Assembly (NCBI RefSeq): GCF_001182785.1
Contig: NZ_CP012099.1
Location: 1,486,501-1,550,500, forward strand
Direction: 5' to 3'
DNA length: 64,000 bases
Source of the DNA: Bacillus thuringiensis
GTDB lineage: Bacteria > Bacillota > Bacilli > Bacillales > Bacillaceae_G
Below the pieces are notes generated by a model. The model had not been told where the DNA came from. It saw only the letters and a program-made list of their open reading frames with translations, and made no database searches. Shown one piece after another: positions 1 through 7,235 of the stretch (position 1 is the stretch's first letter; every line of letters starts with the position of its first letter). Both the position numbers and the translations under genes were made by a program.

Positions 1-2
1 TT

Positions 3-434
3 TCAATAGTGCAATTTCAATATGCACTATCATTTTTACAAACGCGTCTAGGGATGGTGTATCACAATGCCGCAATGTTTTCTTCTTTACACAAAGTTAT
101 TGTGTTAGAAAAGAATGCATTGAAAGGATTTATTTTTTCAACTTATTTACGCTTAAAAGGATATGAGGCGATATATATTAGGACAAGCTTAGCTGAAGAT
201 GGTATGTTGTTAGCGGTAGAGGAAATACAGCCGAAATATGTATTTGTATCTTTTGCTGATGAACAAGAAATGAAAAAGACGATGAACTTTATAAATTTAT
301 TACAAGAAAAAAGGGAATCTCTTTCTGTTGGATTTATCGGAAAGCTAGGCGTTCTAAACCAGTTGGACATTGAAACAATCTTAATTGGTGATACGAAAGA
401 AGAATGGGATGAATGGTTAAAAATGTCGGAATAG
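3..434 (+). CDS. MerR-family-like regulator, C-terminal part (partial)
   Basis: The reading frame is open to the window edge, so this is the 3' end of a longer gene; the GTG at 9 need not be its start. The visible ~140 residues look like a cobalamin-binding-type Rossmann domain: a segment LRLKGYEAIYIRTSL followed by a beta strand IQPKYVFVSFAD. Such domains sit behind MerR-type HTH domains in CarH-like regulators. The DxHxxG cobalamin signature is not visible; the matching stretch reads LEKNALKGF, so B12 binding is doubtful. The N-terminal HTH would lie outside the window. It ends 77 bases before mecB. An alternative is another B12-domain-like protein without HTH. Confidence 0.5.
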   Translation, partial: SIVQFQYALSFLQTRLGMVYHNAAMFSSLHKVIVLEKNALKGFIFSTYLRLKGYEAIYIRTSLAEDGMLLAVEEIQPKYVFVSFADEQEMKKTMNFINLLQEKRESLSVGFIGKLGVLNQLDIETILIGDTKEEWDEWLKMSE

Positions 435-511
435 TTGTTCGAAAAGAACCATCTATTTTCTATTTCATATAATAAAAATTAGATGCATTGGTTACGTAGG
501 GAGGGTATGAG

Positions 512-1120
512 ATGAGGCTGGAACGATTAAATTACAATAAGATAAAAATTTTTCTAACATTTGATGATTTATCTGAACGAGGATTAACGAAAGAAGATTT
601 ATGGAGAAATGCGCCGAAAGTACAGCAATTATTTCGTGATATGATGCAAGAAGCAAATAAGGAATTAGGATTTGAAGCAGATGGTCCGATTGCAGTTGAA
701 GTGTTTTCTCTACAAGCACAAGGGATGGTTGTAATTGTAACGAAAGAAAATCAAGAAATGGATACAGATGATGAGTTCCGTGACGAGTTTATTGAAATGC
801 AAGTGACTCTAGATGAAAGTGAACATATATTATATGAGTTTGCTACGCTAGATGACGTCATTAACCTGTCGAATCGCTTATATAACCTTGGTGTAACTGG
901 CGGAAAGCTATATACGTGGGATGAGCGCTTCTATCTTTGGGTGGAAGAAGAAGAACAAATTCAATTGTTAAAGGCGGATTTTATAGCTATTTTAGCGGAA
1001 TACGGCAATCCGTCTACAGCAACCATTTATCGCATCATGGAGTACGGTAAAGAATTAATGGATTTTAACGCGATAGAACAAATACACAATTACTTTGTGA
1101 AAAAACAAAACCTCAGCTAA
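512..1120 (+). CDS. mecB: Adaptor protein MecB/YpbH (MecA paralogue)
   Basis: Predicted adaptor that delivers substrates to the ClpC ATPase, related to the competence regulator MecA. The 202-residue protein begins MRLERLNYNKIKIFLTFDDL, the typical MecA-family N-terminal substrate-binding start, followed by an acidic linker and a C-terminal ClpC-binding-type domain (about residues 105-195). The family is usually 190-220 residues. ATG at 512 has an AGGGAGGG ribosome binding site 7 bases upstream. The next gene is glutamate dehydrogenase, the same order as ypbH-gudB in B. subtilis, which supports MecB/YpbH over MecA. A terminator overlaps its stop codon. Confidence 0.9.
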   Translation: MRLERLNYNKIKIFLTFDDLSERGLTKEDLWRNAPKVQQLFRDMMQEANKELGFEADGPIAVEVFSLQAQGMVVIVTKENQEMDTDDEFRDEFIEMQVTLDESEHILYEFATLDDVINLSNRLYNLGVTGGKLYTWDERFYLWVEEEEQIQLLKADFIAILAEYGNPSTATIYRIMEYGKELMDFNAIEQIHNYFVKKQNLS

Positions 1121-1149
1121 TACAACATAGCTGAGGTTTTGTTTTTATT
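1107..1149 (+). terminator. Intrinsic terminator of mecB
   Basis: A 12-bp perfect stem (AAAACCTCAGCT with AGCTGAGGTTTT) is followed by GTTTTTATTT. The 5' arm covers the last codons and stop of mecB. Confidence 0.9.
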
Positions 1150-1301
1150 TGGATAAGGGAAGGTATGATCGTAAATACTCGAACATACTTTTTGAAAATA
1201 AAATATGTAGTTTTATGGGAGTGTGACTGAGGAAAATAAAAAATATTTAAATATTTAAGTATTTTACTTTTCTAAAAGTAATAAAAGGACTATAATAATA
1301 G

Positions 1302-1315
1302 TGAAAACGCTTGCA
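1302..1315 (+). promoter_or_regulatory. cre-like site 1 upstream of gudB
   Basis: TGAAAACGCTTGCA matches the degenerate CcpA operator consensus TGWNANCGNTNNCA at every fixed position. It lies about 40 bases upstream of the best -35 box of gudB. CcpA control is inferred from the match and from what is known of catabolic glutamate dehydrogenase genes. Confidence 0.6.
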
Positions 1316-1338
1316 ACAGAAAATAGTTTGTATATATT

Positions 1339-1352
1339 TGTTAGCGTTTTCT
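1339..1352 (+). promoter_or_regulatory. cre-like site 2 upstream of gudB
   Basis: TGTTAGCGTTTTCT fits the CcpA operator consensus except for its last base. It abuts the -35 box at 1354, where a bound repressor could block polymerase. It may act together with the site at 1302. Confidence 0.5.
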
Positions 1353-1353
1353 A

Positions 1354-1381
1354 TTGCATTCCAAATTTAAGGGTGTATACT
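1354..1381 (+). promoter_or_regulatory. Candidate sigma-A promoter of gudB
   Basis: TTGCAT (1354-1359), a 16-base spacer and TATACT (1376-1381) lie about 50 bases before the gudB start. The rest of the 311-base gap from 1121 is AT-rich and holds the two cre-like sites, but no ORF. Confidence 0.6.
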
Positions 1382-1431
1382 AGGCAATGAAGGTTTACTA
1401 AACAAGTGAAATTACAGGGGGTTTACTTACT

Positions 1432-2718
1432 ATGGTAGCCGAAAAGGGAACTCAAACAAAAACACAACAACAAAGGGAACAACATTTTGAACTATTGAAT
1501 TCAACACAAATTGTTATTAGTGAAGCGTTAGAAAAATTGGGTTATCCAAACGAAGTATATGAATTATTAAAAGAACCAATTCGTATGATGACAGTGAAAA
1601 TACCAGTTCGTATGGATGACGGGACTGTTAAAATATTTACAGGGTATCGTGCACAACATAATGATGCTGTTGGTCCAACGAAAGGTGGAATTCGCTTCCA
1701 TCCGAATGTAACAGAAAATGAAGTGAAAGCACTTTCAATCTGGATGAGTTTAAAATGTGGTATTGTTGATTTACCATATGGTGGAGGTAAGGGTGGAATT
1801 ATCTGTGATCCACGTGAAATGTCATTCCGTGAGTTAGAAAGATTAAGCCGCGGTTATGTACGAGCAATTAGCCAAATCGTAGGTCCGACGAAAGATATTC
1901 CAGCTCCAGATGTATTCACAAACTCTCAAATTATGGCATGGATGATGGATGAGTATAGCCGTATTGATGAATTTAATTCACCAGGATTTATTACAGGTAA
2001 ACCGCTTGTATTAGGTGGATCACATGGACGTGAAACAGCAACAGCGAAAGGTGTAACAATTTGTATTCGCGAAGCTGCGAAAAAACGTGGCATTGATATT
2101 AAGGGTGCACGCGTTGTTGTTCAAGGGTTCGGTAATGCTGGTAGCTTCTTAGCTAAATTTATGCATGATGCAGGTGCGAAAGTTATTGCAATCTCAGATG
2201 CTTACGGCGCGTTACATGATCCAAACGGATTAGATATTGATTATTTATTAGACCGTCGTGATAGCTTCGGTACAGTAACAAAGCTATTTAACAATACAAT
2301 TTCAAACAAAGAATTGTTAGAACTTGATTGCGATATTTTAGTTCCAGCTGCAATTGAGAACCAAATTACAGAAGAAAATGCTAATGATATTAAAGCGAAA
2401 ATAGTTGTTGAAGCTGCAAATGGTCCAACAACATTAGAAGCGACTAAAATTTTAACAGATCGCGGAATTTTACTTGTTCCAGACGTGTTAGCAAGTGCTG
2501 GTGGTGTAACGGTATCTTACTTTGAGTGGGTACAAAATAACCAAGGTTACTACTGGACTGAAGAAGAGGTAGAACAACGTTTAGAAAAAGTAATGGTAAA
2601 ATCATTTGATTCTATTTATGAAACAGCACAAGTTCGTAAAGTGAACATGCGCTTAGCGGCGTACATGATTGGTGTTCGTAAAATGGCTGAAGCAAGCCGC
2701 TTCAGAGGTTGGGTATAA
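1432..2718 (+). CDS. gudB: NAD-type glutamate dehydrogenase
   Basis: Converts glutamate to 2-oxoglutarate and ammonia, a catabolic step linking nitrogen and carbon metabolism. The protein has 428 residues, the normal length of hexameric bacterial enzymes. The catalytic motif PYGGGKGG has its lysine near residue 120, GPTKGGIRFH lies near 82-90, and a Rossmann motif GFGNAGS is near 235. The ATG at 1432 follows an AGGGGG ribosome binding site. The stretch ENEVKALSIW has a single VKA, so the 9-bp duplication that inactivates gudB in B. subtilis 168 is absent and the enzyme should be active. Position after mecB favours gudB; rocG is the paralogue it could be confused with. Confidence 0.93.
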   Translation: MVAEKGTQTKTQQQREQHFELLNSTQIVISEALEKLGYPNEVYELLKEPIRMMTVKIPVRMDDGTVKIFTGYRAQHNDAVGPTKGGIRFHPNVTENEVKALSIWMSLKCGIVDLPYGGGKGGIICDPREMSFRELERLSRGYVRAISQIVGPTKDIPAPDVFTNSQIMAWMMDEYSRIDEFNSPGFITGKPLVLGGSHGRETATAKGVTICIREAAKKRGIDIKGARVVVQGFGNAGSFLAKFMHDAGAKVIAISDAYGALHDPNGLDIDYLLDRRDSFGTVTKLFNNTISNKELLELDCDILVPAAIENQITEENANDIKAKIVVEAANGPTTLEATKILTDRGILLVPDVLASAGGVTVSYFEWVQNNQGYYWTEEEVEQRLEKVMVKSFDSIYETAQVRKVNMRLAAYMIGVRKMAEASRFRGWV

Positions 2719-2733
2719 AATATTATATCTTGA

Positions 2734-2770
2734 GAAAACGTGATTTCCTTTCGAGGGAATCACGTTTTTT
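2734..2770 (+). terminator. Intrinsic terminator of gudB
   Basis: Stem AAAACGTGATTCC-type with matching GGAATCACGTTTT and a T-run, 15 bases after the gudB stop. Confidence 0.9.
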
Positions 2771-2798
2771 TGTTGAAGTATTAAATGAGGTGTTGTAT

Positions 2799-3008
2799 AT
2801 GGAGAATGAAATGCTGGAACGAGTAGAACAATTAGAAGAAAAGGTTAAGAGGTTAGAGGGAGAACTTGCAAGGACGGTGAAAGCTCGAAAAATAAGTACT
2901 GTTCGGATGTTCGGGGAAGGGCTACTGTTTTTGATATTTGGTGTGGTTGTAGTAGGGCCGATTATTGCCTTTGTAATCTCAATTTTTACTTGGATTGCTG
3001 AAAAATAA
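2799..3008 (+). CDS. Small coiled-coil membrane protein, unknown
   Basis: I do not recognise this 69-residue protein. The ATG at 2799 is preferred because GAGGTG lies upstream, and because the longer frame from 2709 would run through the gudB terminator. Residues 1-32 are a charged heptad-like coiled coil (ERVEQLEEKVKRLEGEL). A short basic stretch follows, then a long hydrophobic segment (about 44-64) with few charges. This coiled coil plus C-terminal transmembrane layout recalls XhlA/hemolysin-type phage membrane proteins, but no signature proves that. It lies upstream of a second small membrane gene and an amidase on the same strand, with no terminator visible between. Confidence 0.7.
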   Translation: MENEMLERVEQLEEKVKRLEGELARTVKARKISTVRMFGEGLLFLIFGVVVVGPIIAFVISIFTWIAEK

Positions 3009-3022
3009 AACAAAAACAAAAA

Positions 3023-3057
3023 GAACACTTGTTCCGTTCGAACAAACGTGCTATACT
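3023..3057 (+). promoter_or_regulatory. Sigma-A promoter with two LexA-box-like operators
   Basis: TTGTTC (3029-3034), a 17-base spacer and TATACT (3052-3057) form a promoter 44 bases before the 78-residue ORF. Overlapping it are two sites like the Bacillus LexA (SOS) box CGAACRNRYGTTYC: AGAACACTTGTTCC at 3022-3035, with intact GAAC and GTTC half-sites over the -35, and CGAACAAACGTGCT at 3040-3053, with one substitution in the second half-site, in the spacer. Each has two mismatches to the 14-base consensus. SOS control is inference. Confidence 0.55.
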
Positions 3058-3100
3058 CTCCTTAGATAAACAAAACGGAAATGATTTTAAGGAGAGATAA

Positions 3101-3337
3101 ATGATGAAAATGACAGTAGACCAAAGATTTATGATGCCAGCAGATGTTGTAGAGCGAGTGGAAGTATTACGAAACAAACAAAGCAAGCGTGGCACATTAT
3201 TACAATCGGTAAACAAATTTTTCGGCTTAGATACGAAAGAAGATTGTGTTTGGTTTTACGGTTTTTATGGAGTGGCTGTAAGTATCTTGTTGTTTATGGT
3301 GTTCACTTCAAATATTTTCGATTTTCTCTTCGCGTAA
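3101..3337 (+). CDS. Small single-pass membrane protein, possibly SOS-controlled
   Basis: I do not recognise this 78-residue protein. AAGGAGAG lies 4-11 bases before ATG 3101; ATG 3104 is equally possible. About 50 charged N-terminal residues (VVERVEVLRNKQSKRGTLLQ) are followed by one hydrophobic segment near 53-76 (FYGVAVSILLFMVFTSNIF) that reaches almost to the C-terminus, so it looks tail-anchored. Its promoter carries two LexA-box-like sequences. SOS-induced single-pass peptides in other bacteria (YneA, SidA, TisB types) block division or damage the membrane. A holin-like partner for the downstream amidase is the other idea. Both are inference; no family motif is visible. Confidence 0.7.
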   Translation: MMKMTVDQRFMMPADVVERVEVLRNKQSKRGTLLQSVNKFFGLDTKEDCVWFYGFYGVAVSILLFMVFTSNIFDFLFA

Positions 3338-3354
3338 GAAATATGCGATAAGGA

Positions 3355-3419
3355 CATTGCTACCGAATACATATATAAGGAAGTAAGGTAATCTTCTAGA
3401 GCGGGAGTTGGTAGCAATG
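3355..3419 (+). promoter_or_regulatory. Inverted repeat enclosing the amidase start codon
   Basis: CATTGCTACC (3355-3364) and GGTAGCAATG (3410-3419) form a perfect 10-bp inverted repeat with a 45-base loop. The 3' arm contains the preferred ATG (3417-3419) of the amidase, and its GGGAG ribosome binding site lies just inside the loop. A transcript from upstream could therefore hide the start codon. Function is inferred. Confidence 0.5.
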
Positions 3420-3947
3420 GCGATGTTTCCTATAGAGCGCAACTATATTGGATATGGAAGTTCACGACCGGGGATTCCTCTAACTAAAGTGAGATTTATT
3501 GTAAGCCATGATACGGGGAATCCTGGAAGCAATGCGATAGGAAATCGAGATTACTTTAATGAATTACAACCGAAAGCTTCGGCGCATACATTTATAGATG
3601 ATAAAACAATATTGGAGATTATTCCTATAAATGAAGTTGCGTATCATGTTCGATATGGTGTGCCGACGGATAATGACTTATACGGCTATGACGCGAATAA
3701 GGCGGCCATTGGAGTGGAACTTTGTTATGGCGGTGATGTTAACTTTTGGGAAGCATATAATCGTTTTACATGGTATCATGCGTATTTATGCCAAAACTTT
3801 GGCTTAAATCCGAAAAAAGATATCGTGTCACATAAAACGCTTGATCCGGCTAGAAAGATTGATCCTGAGAATGTATTAGGGAAACAAGGTATTAAATTTC
3901 AGCAGTTTTTAGCAGATGTCTATCGGATGTACGTTTCGTTTAGATGA
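3417..3947 (+). CDS. N-acetylmuramoyl-L-alanine amidase (Amidase_2 type)
   Basis: Predicted zinc amidase cutting the MurNAc-L-Ala bond of peptidoglycan. The 176-residue protein is all catalytic domain: FIVSHDTGNPGSN (first zinc histidine near 27), SAHTFIDDKTILE, IGVELCYGG and VSHKTLDPARKIDP (second histidine and metal-ligand aspartate region). ATG 3417 is chosen because GGGAG lies 9 bases upstream; a TTG at 3408 abuts that site. No signal peptide and no LysM, SH3 or other wall-binding domain is present, unlike phage XlyA/PlyL enzymes. Without export it would need a holin, lysis or another route to reach the wall. Its start lies in an inverted repeat, and two small membrane-protein genes precede it. 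Confidence 0.8.
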   Translation: MAMFPIERNYIGYGSSRPGIPLTKVRFIVSHDTGNPGSNAIGNRDYFNELQPKASAHTFIDDKTILEIIPINEVAYHVRYGVPTDNDLYGYDANKAAIGVELCYGGDVNFWEAYNRFTWYHAYLCQNFGLNPKKDIVSHKTLDPARKIDPENVLGKQGIKFQQFLADVYRMYVSFR

Positions 3948-3982
3948 CAAATATATGAAAAATGAATACAATAAAGATAGGT

Positions 3983-4007
3983 GCCTACTGCTGTAAGTAG
4001 GTTTTTT
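3983..4007 (+). terminator. Intrinsic terminator after the amidase
   Basis: A short CCTAC/GTAGG stem with an 8-9-base loop, then six T residues. Confidence 0.65.
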
Positions 4008-4055
4008 CTTGTTTTTATAAATAGTGTATTGGTAGAAGACTAGGAGTGGACGAGT

Positions 4056-5036
4056 ATGCAGAAAGAAACAGTTATTATAATCGGAGGCGGTCCGTGCGGA
4101 TTAGCGGCAGCGATTTCGTTGCAAAAGGTAGGGATAAATCCATTAGTAATTGAAAAAGGAAACATTGTAAATGCCATTTATAATTATCCAACTCATCAAA
4201 CATTTTTCTCTTCTAGTGAAAAATTAGAAATTGGTGATGTAGCTTTTATTACAGAAAATCGTAAGCCAGTTCGAAATCAAGCGCTTGCGTATTATCGTGA
4301 AGTAGTAAAACGTAAATCTGTACGTGTAAATGCTTTTGAGCGAGTGGAGAAAGTTCAAAAAGATGGAGAAGTTTTTCAGGTTAAGACGACAAAGCGTGAC
4401 GGAAGTAAAGAAATATATATAGCGAAATATATTGTTGTAGCAACTGGATATTATGATAATCCAAATTATATGAATGTTCCAGGTGAGGAATTGAAGAAAG
4501 TAGCTCACTATTTTAAAGAGGGGCACCCTTATTTTGATCGAGATGTAGTAGTTATAGGTGGGAAAAACTCGAGTGTAGATGCCGCGTTAGAACTTGTTAA
4601 AGCTGGTGCGCGTGTAACGGTACTGTATCGTGGAAGTGAGTATTCACCAAGCATAAAGCCTTGGATTTTGCCGGAATTTGAGGCGTTAGTACGAAACGAT
4701 ACAATTCAAATGCATTTCGGGGCTCATGTGAAAGAAATTACTGAGCATACATTAACATTTATAGTTGATGGTGAAGCTTTTACAATCCAAAATGATTTTG
4801 TATTTGCGATGACTGGTTATCATCCTGACCATAGCTTCTTAACAAAGATGGGTGTTCAGATTGATGAAGAAACAGGACGTCCGATTTATACAGAGGATAG
4901 AATGGAAACGAATGCTGAAAATATTTTCATTGCAGGTGTCATAGCTGCTGGAAATAATGCAAATGAAATATTTATCGAGAACGGTAGATTTCATGGAGAT
5001 GCGATTGCACAAACTATTGCATCAAGAGAAAAATAA
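4056..5036 (+). CDS. ypdA: Bacillithiol disulfide reductase, YpdA/Bdr family
   Basis: Flavoprotein predicted to reduce oxidised bacillithiol with NADPH, keeping the cytosolic thiol pool reduced. The 326-residue protein opens with the FAD motif VIIIGGGPCGLAAA (residues 6-19). A second dinucleotide motif VVVIGGKNSSVDAALEL lies near 167. The C-terminal half keeps thioredoxin-reductase-like segments such as DFVFAMTGYHPD and NIFIAGVIAAG. The CxxC of true thioredoxin reductases is absent, as in YpdA. ypdA follows gudB in B. subtilis too. The bacillithiol synthesis genes bshB1 and bshA are in this window at 39-40.8 kb. Confidence 0.88.
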   Translation: MQKETVIIIGGGPCGLAAAISLQKVGINPLVIEKGNIVNAIYNYPTHQTFFSSSEKLEIGDVAFITENRKPVRNQALAYYREVVKRKSVRVNAFERVEKVQKDGEVFQVKTTKRDGSKEIYIAKYIVVATGYYDNPNYMNVPGEELKKVAHYFKEGHPYFDRDVVVIGGKNSSVDAALELVKAGARVTVLYRGSEYSPSIKPWILPEFEALVRNDTIQMHFGAHVKEITEHTLTFIVDGEAFTIQNDFVFAMTGYHPDHSFLTKMGVQIDEETGRPIYTEDRMETNAENIFIAGVIAAGNNANEIFIENGRFHGDAIAQTIASREK

Positions 5037-5073
5037 AAAGGAGCTGTCGGGAAAACCTCGACAGCTCCTTTTT
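5036..5073. terminator. Bidirectional terminator between ypdA and ansA
   Basis: The 14-bp stem AAAAGGAGCTGTCG/CGACAGCTCCTTTT has T-runs on both strands and serves two convergent genes. Confidence 0.9.
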
Positions 5074-6046
5074 ATTCGTGCATAAACATATTTTGAATGG
5101 ATTCATGAGAATTTGTATTCTCTAATGCGACAAGTAATTTAATGCGTGCTTTTTGTGCATTTAAGCCGTATGTGAATACAATGCCCATATCTTTTAAATG
5201 TTTACCGCCACCTTCATACGAATATACGTCTTGAACGATACCGTTGAAACAGCGAGAAACTAATACGACAGGAATACCTTTATTTAATAATCGTTCTAGA
5301 CTAGGAAGTGTTCTTGGAGGTAGATTACCTTGTCCAAGCGCTTCGATAACAATACCGTCTACAGGAAGATTTTCGATTGCTGCTAATAATGTATCATCCA
5401 TGCCGGCATATGCTTTTAGAACAACTACATTTTTAGACACTTTGTTTATCGTATATGTTTCGTGATGTACTAAAGCGTGATGGAAGACAACACCGCGTTT
5501 TGTTACCATTCCAATTGGTCCATATTGTGGGCTTTGGAATGTTGCGACATTACTTGTATGTGTTTTCGTTACATTTGTAGCGCAATGAATTTCGTCGTTT
5601 AATACGACTAAAACACCTTTTCCTGCAGCTTCATCACAACTAGCAACTTTTACAGCTGATAAGAAGTTATATAGACCATCAGCACCTAACTCATTGCTAG
5701 AGCGCATTGCACCTGTCACAACGATCGGAATAGTTGCTTGTACTGTTAAATCTAAGAAATAGGCTGTTTCTTCTAATGTATCCGTGCCATGCGTAATGAC
5801 TACGCCATGAATATTGTCTTGTTTTACTCTTTCATCAATGATGACTTGTAATTGTAACATTTCGCTCGGTGTCATATGAGGAGATGGTAGATGGAACACA
5901 TCTTCAACGATTAAATCAACATCGCCTTCTAAATCAGGAATGAATTTTAAAAGAGGATTTTTTTCACCTGGTTGTACGACCCCAGTTTCTTTATCTTCCT
6001 CCATTGCAATTGTTCCACCTGTGTGTAAAACTAGGATTCTTTTCAA
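5072..6046 (-). CDS. ansA: Type I L-asparaginase
   Basis: Hydrolyses asparagine to aspartate and ammonia. The 324-residue protein carries both asparaginase signatures: VLHTGGTIAMEE at residues 6-17, with the nucleophilic threonine region, and VVITHGTDTLEETA near 82-95. No signal peptide is visible, so it should act in the cytoplasm. The start is a TTG at 6046 preceded by GAAAGGGG on the minus strand. It stands alone on that strand, convergent with ypdA, and shares its terminator. In B. subtilis the ansAB operon lies near here as well. Confidence 0.92.
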   Translation of the reverse strand: MKRILVLHTGGTIAMEEDKETGVVQPGEKNPLLKFIPDLEGDVDLIVEDVFHLPSPHMTPSEMLQLQVIIDERVKQDNIHGVVITHGTDTLEETAYFLDLTVQATIPIVVTGAMRSSNELGADGLYNFLSAVKVASCDEAAGKGVLVVLNDEIHCATNVTKTHTSNVATFQSPQYGPIGMVTKRGVVFHHALVHHETYTINKVSKNVVVLKAYAGMDDTLLAAIENLPVDGIVIEALGQGNLPPRTLPSLERLLNKGIPVVLVSRCFNGIVQDVYSYEGGGKHLKDMGIVFTYGLNAQKARIKLLVALENTNSHESIQNMFMHE

Positions 6047-6226
6047 TGCTTATACCCCTTTCAAGTAAAAAAATACATTTAGAACATAACATGTTTTGAG
6101 TAAATTCGACAATGGAAATGTATAAAAGTATGCCTCGAAAATGACAATAAAATTAACTGCTATATGTACGATGTATAAAATCGTGAAACGAAATGTGCAA
6201 ATATAGTATAGGAGGGAGCAATTACG

Positions 6227-6400
6227 GTGAAAAAGATGGAGACAATTTTTATTCGTATATTAATAATACAATTCATTTGTCTTTCTGTTGTACAATTGTT
6301 ATTTATACATAAGTCATCAGTGAAATATTTATCTAAAATTGTTTATTACGAAGGTGTCATGGTAAAAAACAAAGCAGAAATCTTGCAGGTGAATAGGTAG
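6227..6400 (+). CDS. ypfB: YpfB-like small membrane protein (DUF5359)
   Basis: A 57-residue ORF with GTG start at 6227 and a strong GGAGGG ribosome binding site 10 bases upstream. The protein has a short basic start (MKKMETIFIR), one hydrophobic segment (IIQFICLSVVQLLFI) and a C-terminal stretch KIVYYEGV typical of the YpfB family. Its place directly before cmk matches B. subtilis ypfB-cmk-ypfD. The function is unknown. The neighbouring B. subtilis genes sleB, ypeB and ypfA are not seen upstream in this window. Confidence 0.75.
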   Translation: MKKMETIFIRILIIQFICLSVVQLLFIHKSSVKYLSKIVYYEGVMVKNKAEILQVNR

Positions 6401-6470
6401 TTTTCATTTTCTTCTATGAAGGATTATGCTACAATAATTGAGGATTTAATGACGTGAAGCAAATGAGAAG

Positions 6471-6499
6471 AAGCAGGGTGAACACCTGCTTTTCGTTTT
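6471..6499 (+). terminator. Candidate terminator between ypfB and cmk
   Basis: AAGCAGG-G-TG pairs with CACCTGCTT with one bulged G and a 2-base loop, then TTTCGTTTTG. The bulge makes strength uncertain; partial read-through into cmk is possible. Confidence 0.5.
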
Positions 6500-6529
6500 G
6501 TTTTATAAGTGAAAAAATGAGGTGTTACA

Positions 6530-7207
6530 ATGGATAAACGAATTTCAATTGCTATAGATGGTCCAGCAGCTGCTGGGAAAAGTACAGTGGCAAAAGTTGT
6601 TGCGAAGGAACTTTCTTACGTTTATATTGATACAGGCGCGATGTACCGTACGCTTACATATGCAGCCCTTGAACAAAAAGTAGACATTGAAAATGAAGAA
6701 CAGCTAATGGAAGTTGTAAAGAATGTAAATATTGAATTTCAGCAAGGAGAAAATACACAGCTTGTATTTTTGAATGGACAAGATGTTTCTGAAGTAATCC
6801 GTACACCTGATGTGACGAATCGAGTATCTATTGTAGCGAAGCATCGCCTTGTTCGTGAAGAAATGGTACGTCGTCAGCAAGAGTTAGCGAAAAAAGGCGG
6901 CGTTGTAATGGACGGCCGTGATATTGGTACACATGTATTACCGGATGCTGAAGTGAAAATCTTTATGCTTGCTTCTGTTGAAGAAAGAGCGGAAAGAAGA
7001 CATTTAGAAAATTTAAATAAAGGTTTCGATTCTAATTTAGAGCAGCTAAAAGAAGAAATTGCTCAGCGTGATAAATTAGATTCAGAACGCGAAGTTTCTC
7101 CACTAAAAAAGGCTGATGATGCATTGGAATTAGATACGACTTCTTTATCAATTGAAGAAGTTGTCCAAAAAATTATGAGTATTGTTTCAGGAGTGTTTGC
7201 GAAATAA
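6530..7207 (+). CDS. cmk: Cytidylate kinase
   Basis: Phosphorylates CMP and dCMP to the diphosphates in pyrimidine nucleotide supply. The 225-residue protein has the P-loop [11 protein letters not shown] at residues 9-19, [11 protein letters not shown] (CMP-binding) near 35-45, and [13 protein letters not shown] near 125. Length is normal. ATG 6530 follows an AAAATGAGGTG ribosome binding region. The gene precedes the S1-domain gene, the same order as cmk-ypfD in B. subtilis and cmk-rpsA in many bacteria. A terminator follows at once. Confidence 0.96.
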   Translation: MDKRISIAIDGPAAAGKSTVAKVVAKELSYVYIDTGAMYRTLTYAALEQKVDIENEEQLMEVVKNVNIEFQQGENTQLVFLNGQDVSEVIRTPDVTNRVSIVAKHRLVREEMVRRQQELAKKGGVVMDGRDIGTHVLPDAEVKIFMLASVEERAERRHLENLNKGFDSNLEQLKEEIAQRDKLDSEREVSPLKKADDALELDTTSLSIEEVVQKIMSIVSGVFAK

Positions 7208-7235
7208 AGAAAGGGGATAGTCCTCTTTCTTTTTT
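7206..7235 (+). terminator. Intrinsic terminator of cmk
   Basis: AAAGAAAGGGGA pairs with TCCTCTTTCTTT, including one G-U pair, followed by a T-run directly after the stop codon. Confidence 0.8.

Noticed and set aside
2709..2798. Longer start for the 69-residue protein at 2709
   Set aside because: It would translate through the gudB terminator and overlap the end of gudB; GAGGTG lies before ATG 2799.
2723..3028. Minus-strand ORF of 101 residues
   Set aside because: Shadow of the coiled-coil membrane gene and the terminator region; no start signals.
4224..4526. Minus-strand ORF of 100 residues inside ypdA
   Set aside because: Shadow of a clear flavoprotein gene.
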